A DNA stretch of 64,000 nucleotides from Theristus sp. LFF4_11. Taxonomy: Eukaryota; Nematoda; Chromadorea; Monhysterida; Xyalidae. Location: contig JASANC010004751.1 of NCBI GenBank assembly GCA_030248135.1, forward strand, positions 124,001 through 188,000, in the 5' to 3' direction. The translations under genes and the position numbers were made by a program. The notes below the pieces were generated by a model that saw only the letters and a list, made by a program, of their open reading frames with translations, did no database searches and had not been told where the DNA came from. Every line of letters begins with the position of its first letter. Positions within the stretch are counted from its first letter, which is position 1. Shown piece after piece: positions 46,801 to 57,732 of this stretch.

Positions 46801-49800
46801 GCTTAATGGAGCATGAAAACGATGATGGTGCAGGACGGACATTCATAGGAAAGTAATACGTGGTCATGTTTTGCATGTTCACATTGTGCGGTTGGTTGTA
46901 AAGGTCGGCTGATCTGTGCAGCATTTTACACGCATGATTAGCTGTTGAATGTTGAACGCAATGCGTTGCTGTTGCACATTGTTTTGTGTTGATTGAACAC
47001 GGCTGCACTCGCTGCAAGTGTTGTTGAGTGCACCTCAAGTGGAAGTGCAAGCGGATTATGTCGGTGTGGCCATACGGCAGTTTTGCAATGTTGTGCAGTT
47101 GATTGTTTGGCTACGGTGGCGTGAAGTCAACGTATTTTGTAAATAGGTGCATGTCGACACAAGCGGATCACCGAAGTTACAATACACCGCCTCATCTTTG
47201 TTCCACACGGCAGTAAACAGACCTTGAAACCAAACCACTGAATGTTTTGTGTGCTGTCCTCTGTTGGAATTTGCATTGTGTCAAATTTGCACCAAAATGA
47301 GAAAGGAGAAAAAAGTTGGCAATTTTAAGGCACGTTTTTTCGCTTGCTTTTTTCACAGACGCACAGCACACTTGAGTATTTGTATTCAGATTTCAATGAG
47401 AGCGGTGATTATGATACTATTTTGATATTATTATTATTTTTGGTACAAGGTGTGATGTAATGTGATGCGGTTAAGTGGCCACTTTTGTTTGGGCGCTTCT
47501 GTTGCTTTGCTTGCACTCGATACTGTTTAGCAGCAGCCAGCAGTGTTCAAAGGCGATATTTCAAATAATTGTCGCTTTTTGCGGCCACACACACATCAGA
47601 AATAAGGTTGTTATCTTCACCAGTCAACTTGTGATAATCTTGGTACGGTAATGTGAAAATTCTGCTGCAAAATTCACGCTGGATTTCAAAATTTCTAGAT
47701 AGCCAACGTGTTCAATGTTGTATTCTCTTGTTTCTCTGTGGCGGGCGGCAACATGAATTTGTGAAACACCACTGGGAACCCGTTGTTTAGACTATCTTGG
47801 TTAAACTGTCAGCTCTAAAATAAACGGATTTGCAAAAAAAATCGTAGATTAGAAAACAATGATAACAAACCGAAAGCAAACTGTTAGTTGAATAGCAAAA
47901 TAAAAAAAACGCCAATTTGCATGTGATGTAAACTTTCATTTTTTGTGCCTCTGGGGCCGATGGTTCGTTTGTGGTGATGCTTGAGCGTGTGTTCATGTAG
48001 CATGTTTTTATTGTCTCAGCTCTAGGAATTGCTTTATCCCAAGTTTGCATTCTGTCGTTCTAAACGAGTAGCACACGTGTGCATGACTCATACACAAGCA
48101 TTCAAATGGAGATTTTGCGGTATTATGTTTTAAAAAGCAAAGCCATGTTCTGTCGACGATGGTGCACATTGTGCGAACATGTGCTACAGTCGTTAACTAT
48201 AAAAACGATCGTTTCGTTTTTACACGGCTTTGCATGTACTATGTTCGACTCGTGTTACACGGGGCATTTATGCGATTTTATTTGGGATTGCGAGGTGATG
48301 CGGGCTTCGGCATGCCCGCATGTGCCATGCCGCTTTATGTGGTGTTCTCACAAATAAGGCGAAAGGGGTGCTGGGGACCCTGCTGATACAACTTGCGAGC
48401 AGCGGTGATCTTAGGGCGTGGTTGGTTGAGCGGTTGCCTCTGCTGCAGCTGTTTTCACGTCCATTGTCTGCGAATCGGTGGTGACTTTTGTACTTTGCAT
48501 TTACGATCTCTGGCGGTGGTGGTGGTGGTGGTGTCAGATTGCAATGTTGCATAAATTCTGTAATATGGCACGTATTGTTTGACCATTCGCTTTTACGACG
48601 TCTGCAAACTAGAATTAAATGCACAAATTTCATTGTCGGCAGATCAAAAGCGAATAAACCGTTTGGAGAGAGTGGGATCGTATTACCTTCCGTCCGTGAT
48701 ACAACTTGATTTGCAGCACACGGCACTTTCTCGTTCATTGTTTTGTTGTTGATCTGCTCAACAGACAGTGCAATATTGTTTGTGGTTGTTTTGTTGATTA
48801 GCGTTGGAACATTGATCAATATCAATGGTAGACTACAAATTAGAGAGCAGCATCACCGCCAAAGTACAATTACGAGCGAGGCACTTAGCAGCCAAGGAGT
48901 GTCATCTTTGTTGTTGTGCCTTGATTGAGATAACAGATTAATGTTGGGCGCGGGATCCGGTTTGCGGCAACGACATTTTCATCTGTCCGGTTTGTTGTGT
49001 GTTGTGTTGATTTGTTAAGTGTTGATCTAGAGATTTTGATTAAGTGGCTGACAACGGCACTTCACTTGCACTATCGGGGTCATTTTCTGCGGTTGTGGTT
49101 CTGTGATCTTTGGAATGGTTCAGTTTTGTGCGCAATAATGGACACTGGTGCACTTTGTTTTGAAAGCTTTTCGATGATTGGTATCATCGTGTGCCGGTCA
49201 AGTTTTCTTCGATTCTAACAATCTGAAGTTTGATCTAGGACCTACTGAGATCGGCACCTTTACACCTGATCGATCTTGTTTCTAATCTGAGTGATCTGTC
49301 AGAGTGAGGCTGGAGGTGTTTGTCTTGTTTTGGGGGTTGTCGTCACTGCTGCAAGCAATGCAGCAGTTTGCTGAGTTTAAAGTCCCTATTGAACGGCACT
49401 CACGGCCACGGCCTCGATACACAAGTTCGCAGAAAAGCAATCTCAAGTATGCAGTTGAATTGCGTGCCATGTTGAATTCACGTTGAACAAGATCTAATGG
49501 TCTACTCCCTCCAGAGCCGAGGGTAAATTGGGCTCGGGGCAGTATTGCCCGTTTCCGCCGGAGTTTGGTACCTTGGGGTTTCCGGAATCGGCGCGCAAAC
49601 AAATAAAAAAATAAATAAATTTATTTCACCATCGTTATTGAGTCAACAAATCGATTTTCGCTTGATCTTCTTCGATTTATTGGGCTGCGATACTCCGATG
49701 TTGGTTTCAACCACATCACGTCAAGGGCAGTGTTTCTGCTCATTTTCTGCCATTGTAAACCAGCACGAGAGCACATGCACCAGGTGCACCTGCTGTGTAA

Positions 49801-52800
49801 TTGAGTGTGTCTGTCTGCTGTGTCGTATAAAAACAACGGAAAAAATGTAACGAGGGTCTATTTAGATTTGTAGCAATTAGCAAGCAGGATGTGTCATGTT
49901 GCTTTCGTTGCACTTTAAAGCATCAAATGCCCCCGTGAAAGTGCTCAGGTGTGCTCGATCGTGTGATCGCTGTTTGTTCGAACAACGAAATGCTGTGGTG
50001 CGTTGTGTACATTGTTCGGTAATGTTTGTGGTCAGAGGGGCACTGCGGTTGCTTAGTAGCCGACGGCGTTTGCAACGGAATGCGAATACGTGTGCGCCTG
50101 TGTGTTCTCGCATTTCTTAATAATCACTCAAGGGAGAGTGTTGAATTTCACGCCCCATTACTGTCCGCTGGAACTCCTTTGGGCACAACAAGCAACATTA
50201 CCGATTAACGTTCCTTGTTGTGGTGTAGTTTCGTTTCCTTTCGTCTGAGTTGGAATGGTTCGAGCGGATTGTTCGTTCTTGCGTAATAATGGCGGCGTAC
50301 AATCGTAGCAGCCATGCTTTGACGCCTTTGTCCTGATCTTGCTCATTGGGGAATTTATGCTGTACAGGAGCTGAATAGGGCTTAGATTGTGGTTCATTAA
50401 AACTGAGTATTCACATATACGAACTTTTGTGTTTACTATTCGTTGTTACTTAACGAATGAACGTAATGAAGTAGCAAACTTTTACCCAACGGCGAAACTG
50501 TTTTGCGTCTTTATGTTCATGTCTTCGCGAGCAACACAGGAGTGATTAGTTCAATTTAGCGTGCGACTTTTGCATTTGTTTGAGTTGTTTTCAGCTTTGT
50601 CGGTGATAAAAATGCAAGGATGCTATCTCGCATGAGTCGGTTTTGTAGAAAACGAACTAGAAATTTGAACGCTTGCATTGGGTAAAGTGTTAGGTGTAAG
50701 ATGGGGAATGTTGTTCAGATTCAGACAGAGCAAACGTAACACGATTAAAAGTTTGAAGTTGCTGCAAGTGTTTTTTCGTGTCCAACGTTTGTGATCAGCT
50801 GCGCCAATCATGCCTTTTGCACTGAAAATCAAATTTGAGCGTCGAGATGTCATGATTAGTTTTCAATCGGAGTCGAAAAGCGTCACACACGATTTGCTTG
50901 TGTGAAACGTGGTCAACAACAACAACACCATGAGAAAGGGCTCGAAAATTGATTCAGTGTTGTTTTCGCGCTGATGTGCGAGTGGTTAGCATGGTCATGT
51001 TGTGTGCCAACATTTTGCGGGGTGACGTAAGTGCACAATCAGTGCGCCAGCAGCAATCTCAGATCTTGCGCCAGCGTTTCGTGCAGCAGTGAACTGCCTC
51101 TGCACATGCACACTAATGATGGCATCTTAGATGCTTGTTGCTTTTGGCAGTGTTCTCGTTGGTTATCATTTGGGATGCGCAAAATATTTCGTGCCAGTGC
51201 GTATCACACACGCCAAGCGGTGAAATTTTGGATAATATTTGAGGCTTATGCTGTATCGCACGATAGACGCGTGCGTTGCACAACATGCACTCTAAGTACA
51301 TCGTATCGTACCTATAGTTACTGTGCTATTTACTAGTTTCAAGAGTGTGCAATAATATTGATGGCATTTGTAAGGCTCCCAAATTGGTGGGTGCACTAAG
51401 ACCTGTACTACATTGTGACGCTGGCTCATTAGAGTGATGGAGATCGCGGCAGAAATGAATAAACACGAGAGGCGAGATGAATTTTGAATTGCTTACAAAT
51501 TGCTATTCGCCGCAGCTTACCGTTACACAGTAATTTAAACTACAGATGGATTGAGCATTTATGTTTGAAACAGATTTCGGTTGCGGGAGGGAAGTAGCAG
51601 AAGGTATCAGTAATGATCGGTTCCATTCAATGGTGTGATTTTAGTCAGCATTGAGGAAAAACGAAATGAACTGATATTCATGTGGTCAATGGTGGCGGCC
51701 GGCTGACGTTGCCTATCAAAACATCCTGTTGTTGACGGTCACAGCCAGCGTTGGCTAATTGTTTTTCCGTGTTGCTTGTGTGATTCTGAAAATGTGCATT
51801 TGCAAGCATTGGATCATTCTGCAATGGACACTTGATTGGGTGGGGTCAAGTCAAGCGGCTGCTCGTTTAGCATCATTTGCGTCGTTATTATCATGATATT
51901 ATTGAAATTATAATAATTTGATCAGTGATGATTAGATTTTACACCAGTGCTCGTGTGGTTTTTTATGGTGTCTGTCTGTCTATGTTTGTTCTTATGTGTT
52001 CTTGGGAGTGACAGACGTCTTGAGGCCGGTTTGTTTCGTCTCTGACGGTAAACAACTGACATTCAATGGTGCGTCTAACTGGCTGACGTGACTTGAACAC
52101 TGAAATTCAGTTAGCGTGCCGCTTTAACCCATTCCTCACTGGCAGAACGGCGCAATTCCGTATTTTCTGACTGCTAAGCTGAAATAGCAGTGCTGGTGAA
52201 CATGGGGGAAAAATGTGGCTGAAAAGAAACAGTCAAGAAATAACATGTTAATAAAAAACTTCAAATTAAAAATTAATTATTTCAAACTTGAAATTCAAAT
52301 GAAGTTGCTGCAAGGGTTTTTTCGTGTCCAACATTTGTGATCAGCTGCGCCAATCATGCTTTTGGCACTGAAAATTAAATTTGAGCGACATGATGTCATG
52401 ATTAGTTTTGAATCGAAGTTGAAAAGCGTCACACACGATTTACTTAATTCAACTTGAAATTCAAATTAATAAAAAACTAACGTGATATATTTTTGGTCAG
52501 TCAAGCACTGTTAAGGCCACAAATAAAAACGGAAATTTGCCAGTGCAGTATTTTTATTGTTGCTTTCAGATTCCGCATCGACAACACGGAACATGTGTTC
52601 GCTGCAAGGATCATGGACTCGGTGGCTATTCACTGCCCCCATTACAACGAGTCAACATTGCTTGAGGAGACACAACAGTCCATCATTTACCGGGTACTTT
52701 TTGAAGTTTTTAAAACGCAAAATACAAAGTTGTAATGAATGGTCAGTTCGTCGGTGTAGCGCCGAACGCTACGAATCTCAAAAGGCAATGCCATGTTGCA

Positions 52801-54187
52801 GGTCTCAAAGGAGGCGTATGACTCGTGCAAGATCGATCGACTGGCGAAACCGATTGGTCGCTGTCAGGACCCGTACAACGCGGTGGTCATCAAGCACGTG
52901 TTCCGCTCGTTTTCACCGTTGCCCGGTGGACTCGAATACCAACCGGGCGAGAGCTACTATTTCATCAGTGAGTGCAAGCAGTGGTCTCTTGCACCGCTCA
53001 TCTATTACCACTGTGCCCTTTGGCTGCTTCTGATTTGGGCTTACTTATTCATGTGTTCGATGCAGCTGATCAGAATGCCAGAAAATGTATCAATTGCGTA
53101 TGTTTTGCAATTTCCTGTCTGTTGAATGAAACCTGTGCAACACAGCCATGGTTTACTGATCACCAATGCACCTGTGCCTGTGATGTAGCTGCATCTCCCC
53201 CCAACAGAGCGTTGCATTGCAGCCACCTCCGACGGCAACCCTGAGGGCATCGAGCAGAAGTACGCCGGCCTGTGTCTCACGTGGAACATGCGCATCCGAG
53301 TGGACATGTTGCCGCAGGGGCAGCAGCTGCCAGCGCGCGCTCGTAAGCCGGATGCAACGGTCTCCGAGGCAGCTGCTGAGACGCGTGAGTGTTGTGCGTT
53401 GCTCTGCTGTGTCGCACGCGTGTGGTTGCCAGTGGGCAAGCTGCGTGTCCATTTCAGCGAGCACATCTGCGAACGCGTTGCCCCCGGTGAACGCAGCGCC
53501 ACTGAACGAGCGTGTCTCGCCACGCTGGCAGCAACAGATGCAGCCGGCAGCCAGCAAGCACCGCCACCAGAAGCTGCCTGCAGCAACTAGCGCACAGGAC
53601 GCGCAACGCGCAACGGACGACTTCAACAATGAACTGTCGCACGAGAATCCGTACGGCTGGTGGATTCCGAGCGATCACATCGACACGTCGCAGCTGGCCG
53701 ATCGCGACAACGACGAGACACGAGCGAACACGAACACTGCCGAGCACGTGGTGCCACGGCTGACGGAGAACGTGCTGATTGACGCCAGGCAGCCGCCGCC
53801 ACGGCACTGGGACAGACGCCAGCTGGAGCACTCGCGATACGACAGCATGCGTGACGAGCAACGCCCGTTTGCCAGTGACACGTCCAAGTTGTACAAAATC
53901 GATGAAGGTATCTGATACGATCGATGTGTCTCACTAAACGCTGCAATTCAGCAGAACATTTTCAATGCAGACTAGATTTCTTGACATTCTTGCACGTATG
54001 CTTGTGTTGTCACGTCTGATTTTGTCTCTGCATTTCAGTGGATGATCTGCGCGATTTCGAGTACCGCTATCATGCGAGCGGCCACGAGAACGCAGCAGCG
54101 TTGGCACGGTCATCGTGCTCGTCAAGGAGGTGTGCCACTGCGCTGCTGACCACCGTCGCAGCGTGCTATCTGTGGCGGCTGCTCTAG
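40834..54187 (+). CDS. ephrin 2 (GPI-type Eph ligand) with 11.6-kb first intron
   Basis: Six exons: 40834-40934, 52570-52693, 52802-52967, 53223-53384, 53458-53907, 54039-54187; phases 2,0,1,1,1 as in ephrin 1; 383 residues. Exon 1 is only 101 nt: a signal peptide (MVLRTLSLWSALLCSLCV) and the ephrin start LPPIYWNSSNP, ending at a perfect GTAAGT. Exon 2 continues IFRIDN and has AIHCPHYNE; exon 3 has VSKEAYDSC, RSFSPLP and SYYFI; exon 4 has TSDGNPEGIEQ and GLCLTWNMRIRV. All four cysteines are present. The fifth exon encodes a Pro/Asp/Arg-rich stalk absent from most ephrins. The end TALLTTVAACYLWRLL after small residues (SSCSS) looks like a GPI signal. An alternative acceptor for exon 4 at 53208 would add five residues. 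The long intron is transposon-poor. Confidence 0.92.
49499..49600 (+). repeat. J repeat, copy 2
   Basis: Inverse counterpart of 22109-22212, sharing CTCCCTCCAGAGCCGAGGG and the following GTAAATTGGG and CCGGAATCGG-like blocks. It is one of few dispersed repeats in the ephrin 2 intron. Confidence 0.75.
50755..50899 (+). repeat. 145-bp direct duplication, copy 1
   Basis: Begins GAAGTTGCTGCAAG and ends CACACACGATTTGCTT. The copy at 52301-52445 differs at about a dozen positions with no net length change, which suggests a local duplication rather than a transposon. Confidence 0.9.
52301..52445 (+). repeat. 145-bp direct duplication, copy 2
   Basis: Second copy, 125 bp before ephrin 2 exon 2. A/T-rich imperfect repeats (TTCAAATT types) flank it on both sides. 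Confidence 0.9.
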
Positions 54188-55782
54188 TTCGCAAACACCA
54201 TTCTTGCAATGCAATATTGTGTTGTAATTGTTCTTTTTCGATGTGGTCGCTGAACACGGGCATAACAGCATAGCCAAAAATGCAATGAATCCTTGAATCC
54301 CTTGCAAGTGCCGTCTTTTGCGACCGTGTCACGTGTGCGCATCATTTGGTGATTTCTGCGTGTTCGTGTCTCGTGTACGATTTAGTCAAAAATTTCTATT
54401 TCGATTCGATGTTTGTTTTCAAGTTCGATGGGGGCGACATATCGGCTGTGATACGGTACGTGTAATATGACGAGCTATAAATTCATTGGTCTGATTAAAA
54501 TCGACAAAGTAAATGAACCAACCATGGACTGTTTCGTGTGCTATTTTGTTATGTTCATTGTTCCATTTCTCTTATTCTTGTCCTATTCAAAGACTGCCAT
54601 CTTCAAGAGCTATTTTCTCAGTTTCCAAACTTGTTTTATGAATTACCAGGAATTGCTAACGTTGCTATTTGCTAACCATTTAGTTTTTCCCGCTGTTGCA
54701 GACAGTTTTAAACAGATTTCAGAGACAAATGAGATGTGAGACCAGGACAGTATACAGGTTATTTCTTGCAATAAGTTTTATTTTCGCAAGATCTTTTCAC
54801 AAATAGTTCGTTGTTACTTCTCTTGGCTGTGATACGTTTTACTTGCGTTTTGTGTGTTGTATATGACGCTGATTGTATTCTAAGAGCAGCCGTGTCATTT
54901 CTTGTTTTTTACTTTCTCGTTGCACTTGCACTGCACAATGGAGTTACTGTCCCTTGATTGAATTGTATAACTTTCGCTGGAATTCCCGTTCATGTATTAT
55001 GCTGACAAATTTCGAGAAAAAAACGAAGAATAAAAATAGTCAAAACAGTTTCGTTTATTGCACTATGCAAGCACAACTTGTAATGCGTCAAGAAACAGAA
55101 TGCAACGTTGTTAAATGAAATATTATGAATTTAAACAAAGCCCTAATCAACCGGATTGAGATACAAACCATGACAAGACTGGACGAAGACAACAAACTGA
55201 CAAAGCGACAAAATAAATATTATTAACTTTCCTGGCAAGCCGAAATTGTGATGGTACCCTAATAGCAAATCAATCAAAACGAAGCAAATCTTTGGTGAAT
55301 AACCACATGCCGCTGAATGTATTGTGGTGTAAAAAAATTCTGGATTAAAGATCATAAGGGCAAGTATCCATGTCGAATCGTTGTCATCACACCAGCAAGC
55401 AGAAGCAGTCTCATCAGTTCAATGCTTTTTTCAGCATAGGCTTTGATACCACCTTGCCCAGATAACAGGATCTATTGAACTGTAGCTCATGACAGAACTT
55501 GCAAAGATCAATGTGAAGTCAAACGTTTGGTTGTATGTTGCATGGAGCACAGCAGCGCTTCCATGGAAATACAGTCATATTGCTTAAACGCATGCCAATT
55601 AAACGCTCAAACGCAAAGTGAACGAATGAAATGTAAAAATACCGACATCTTAGCATCGGCCATTTGCAAAAAGCTATTATGAATTAGTGAATTGAAAAAT
55701 CTTCAGAAAGCGTAAAAAGCGACTGACTCATCACTCATCGCAACAATCTTGCAGTTTTGCTTCTGAGCGTCTGAACGTCTAA
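54188..55782. other. convergent spacer between ephrin 2 and ARL6IP5
   Basis: No gene is recognised. A 90-codon frame at 54467-54739 is hydrophobic in its middle but has no family likeness. Candidate AATAAA for ephrin 2 is at 55029; the complement TTTATT at 55054 could serve the minus-strand gene. The base bias changes sign across this spacer. Confidence 0.5.
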
Positions 55783-56891
55783 TCAGTCGGTGGTTGTCAG
55801 TTTGATGTCGGCCACTTCAACGCCGCACGAGTCCAACAAACGGCCCATTGCTGTTTTCGTGAAACCGGTCGCCTCAAGCTTTTGCGTCAGTTTGTTCTTC
55901 AGGTTTCGCAGTCGCGTTGACGCGTGCATTAACACCACTGAATGGAACAGTGGCAGCGATGAAACAACAATGGAAGAAAACAAAGCACACCCCGTATCCC
56001 GTATAAAAAAAACGATGCACTCTGCTGGTGCTGGTCGTTACAGTTGCAACACAGTTGGGCTTGGCAAAAACCGTTTTTTCAAACCCAACCAAAAAAACCG
56101 TCTTTTTCCCCAAAAACAGAACAAACTGAAAAAAAACTGGAAGTAAAACTTGGAGAGCGTGAAACTTGTTATGTTCAAAAATGATGCAACATGATTTTGT
56201 AGTCAACACTCACACAACAACGGCAACAGAATGCCGTACAAAAAGACGACGACAGACGCAATCATGTAGACGATGAAGTAGGCTGCGGCCAAGATACCAA
56301 GGATGCTGACCACAGGGTGCTCCTTCTTGAACTGCAGCAAATCAGGGCTGTTGCTCGTGCCAAAGTAGACGCCCGCGAGCACCAGCGCAACCGCAATGAA
56401 ACCGGACAGAACGTCTTTCGGGTGCATCAAACTGAAAAAACGCTATGAAAAAGCGAATGCACGGGTGTAATGACACGTTTTTTGGCAGTAACTGTACAAA
56501 ACAGCAGACTCAAAAGCCTGGTAAGCGGCTCACGCAGTGAAAGCGAGATGTGATTGCACCGATTATGCAACATTTCAGAACTCAACACCAGAACATGCTC
56601 TTCCGAACCAATTTAAATTTTTTGAATCAACACCAAATCAACGCTTGAGAACTGAAATTCTCGATACAGCACACATGAAAAAGTGACCCACCCAACCAGG
56701 AAGAACAGCGCAAACAAGACGGCGAAGTAGTTGCTCTGGTAGTAGAGCAAATTGGCCAAAATGCGGTTGTTCCAGCGTTCCAGGTTTTTATACGGCGGCA
56801 TTGAGAAACGTGCCGCTTCCATCAGGAAGTCATCAAGCGGACGCATCGGCGCAAACTCAAAGTCGGCCAGTCGTTGATTGGAGGTCGCCAT
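55783..56891 (-). CDS. ARL6IP5: ARL6IP5/JWA (PRA1 family protein 3)
   Basis: PRA1-family ER membrane protein that modulates glutamate transporter traffic and Arl6/Rab handling in vertebrates. Three exons on the minus strand: 56891-56692, 56431-56214, 55937-55783; phases 2 and 1; 190 residues against 188 in human. Family marks: MRPLDDFL near the start, RWNNRILANLLYYQSNY (residues about 42-58), two hydrophobic hairpin pairs, GILLPLLLVLMHAS across the exon 2/3 join, and the invariant RLRNLKNKL followed by a charged helix and TAMGRLLD. The start ATG at 56891 gives the normal length. The gene is complete and looks functional. It is convergent with ephrin 2 and lies downstream of the XRCC4-like gene on the same strand, about 0.8 kb away. 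Confidence 0.96.
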
Positions 56892-57732
56892 TGTTGCGTT
56901 GGGCCAATGAAATGAGACAGCGATAAAACCTGCAAAAACAGTTTTATAGTGATGGTCACGAGAGCAAACGATTTCAAAGAAAGTGCCAAAACAGTTAACT
57001 ATTGCTGGTGAATCACACGACCAATCACCTTGCTTATAAAAAAACACAATTCGGGTTTGCATATGACAAAAACAACAGCAAACAATAATATATCGATATC
57101 CCTCCCAATGAACTCGCGTTCACTGGCAAGGGGACACAGTGCAACCGCTGAGCGAAACACAACCATGGGACACGTTTTTACAAACACGAATTCTTTTTCA
57201 CCACGACCACGAACAACAAATCAGCATGACAAAAAGTCTGGTATTTTTGATAATCAATCACAGCCAATTGAAACACGGAATTATCATATAAGATGAGCGC
57301 AAACTTCGATTCACTACATCACAAGAAAGTATTCAATAATCTTGTCAATTTATAATAATTTGACGAAGTGGACAAAGCAAGCTCACAAGTTTTATCATGT
57401 GGACAAAATCAAGCGGGGCAACATAAAGAACTATTTCATTTCATTTTATCCATCAATGAGCTGTTTGATGCAGAGGACAGACGCTGAGCGCTGCGCGTGT
57501 CGCGGCGAACCGCCGGTGGCACTTGGTTCGTTTGATTCGATTCGCTGAAAGCGCACAAGCAGTTCTCAACATTGTGCAAGATTTTCATCTTGAAGCAGGC
57601 TTGTGCGTTCGGAAATCATTGCGAAAGCATCTATCATACAAAATCGCCCACGATTTCACGCTATTCTCAACAGCACAGTCAAACGCTCGCACTGGTTTCA
57701 CTGAAGCTGACTGGCTGCAGGGAACAGTCGAT
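56892..57732. other. spacer between ARL6IP5 and XRCC4-like gene
   Basis: About 840 bp with no supported frame. It must hold the ARL6IP5 promoter and the 3' UTR of the XRCC4-like gene. No AATAAA complement was found near 57700. Confidence 0.5.

Larger units (their letters stand above)
40935..52569 (+). other. ephrin 2 intron 1, large, T- and G-rich
   Basis: 11,635 bp between exons 1 and 2. Frames of 100-185 codons on either strand (for example 43685-44242 and 48825-48268) have no recognisable domain, and none joins a neighbour through good splice sites. Present inside: J repeat copy 2 (49499-49600), a GGT trinucleotide run (about 48508-48534) and a 145-bp direct duplication (50755 and 52301). 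The plus strand is visibly richer in T and G than in A and C. Confidence 0.75.

Noticed and set aside
53041..53586. 181-codon minus-strand frame over ephrin 2 exons 4-5
   Set aside because: Antisense shadow; the plus-strand exons carry the conserved ephrin residues.
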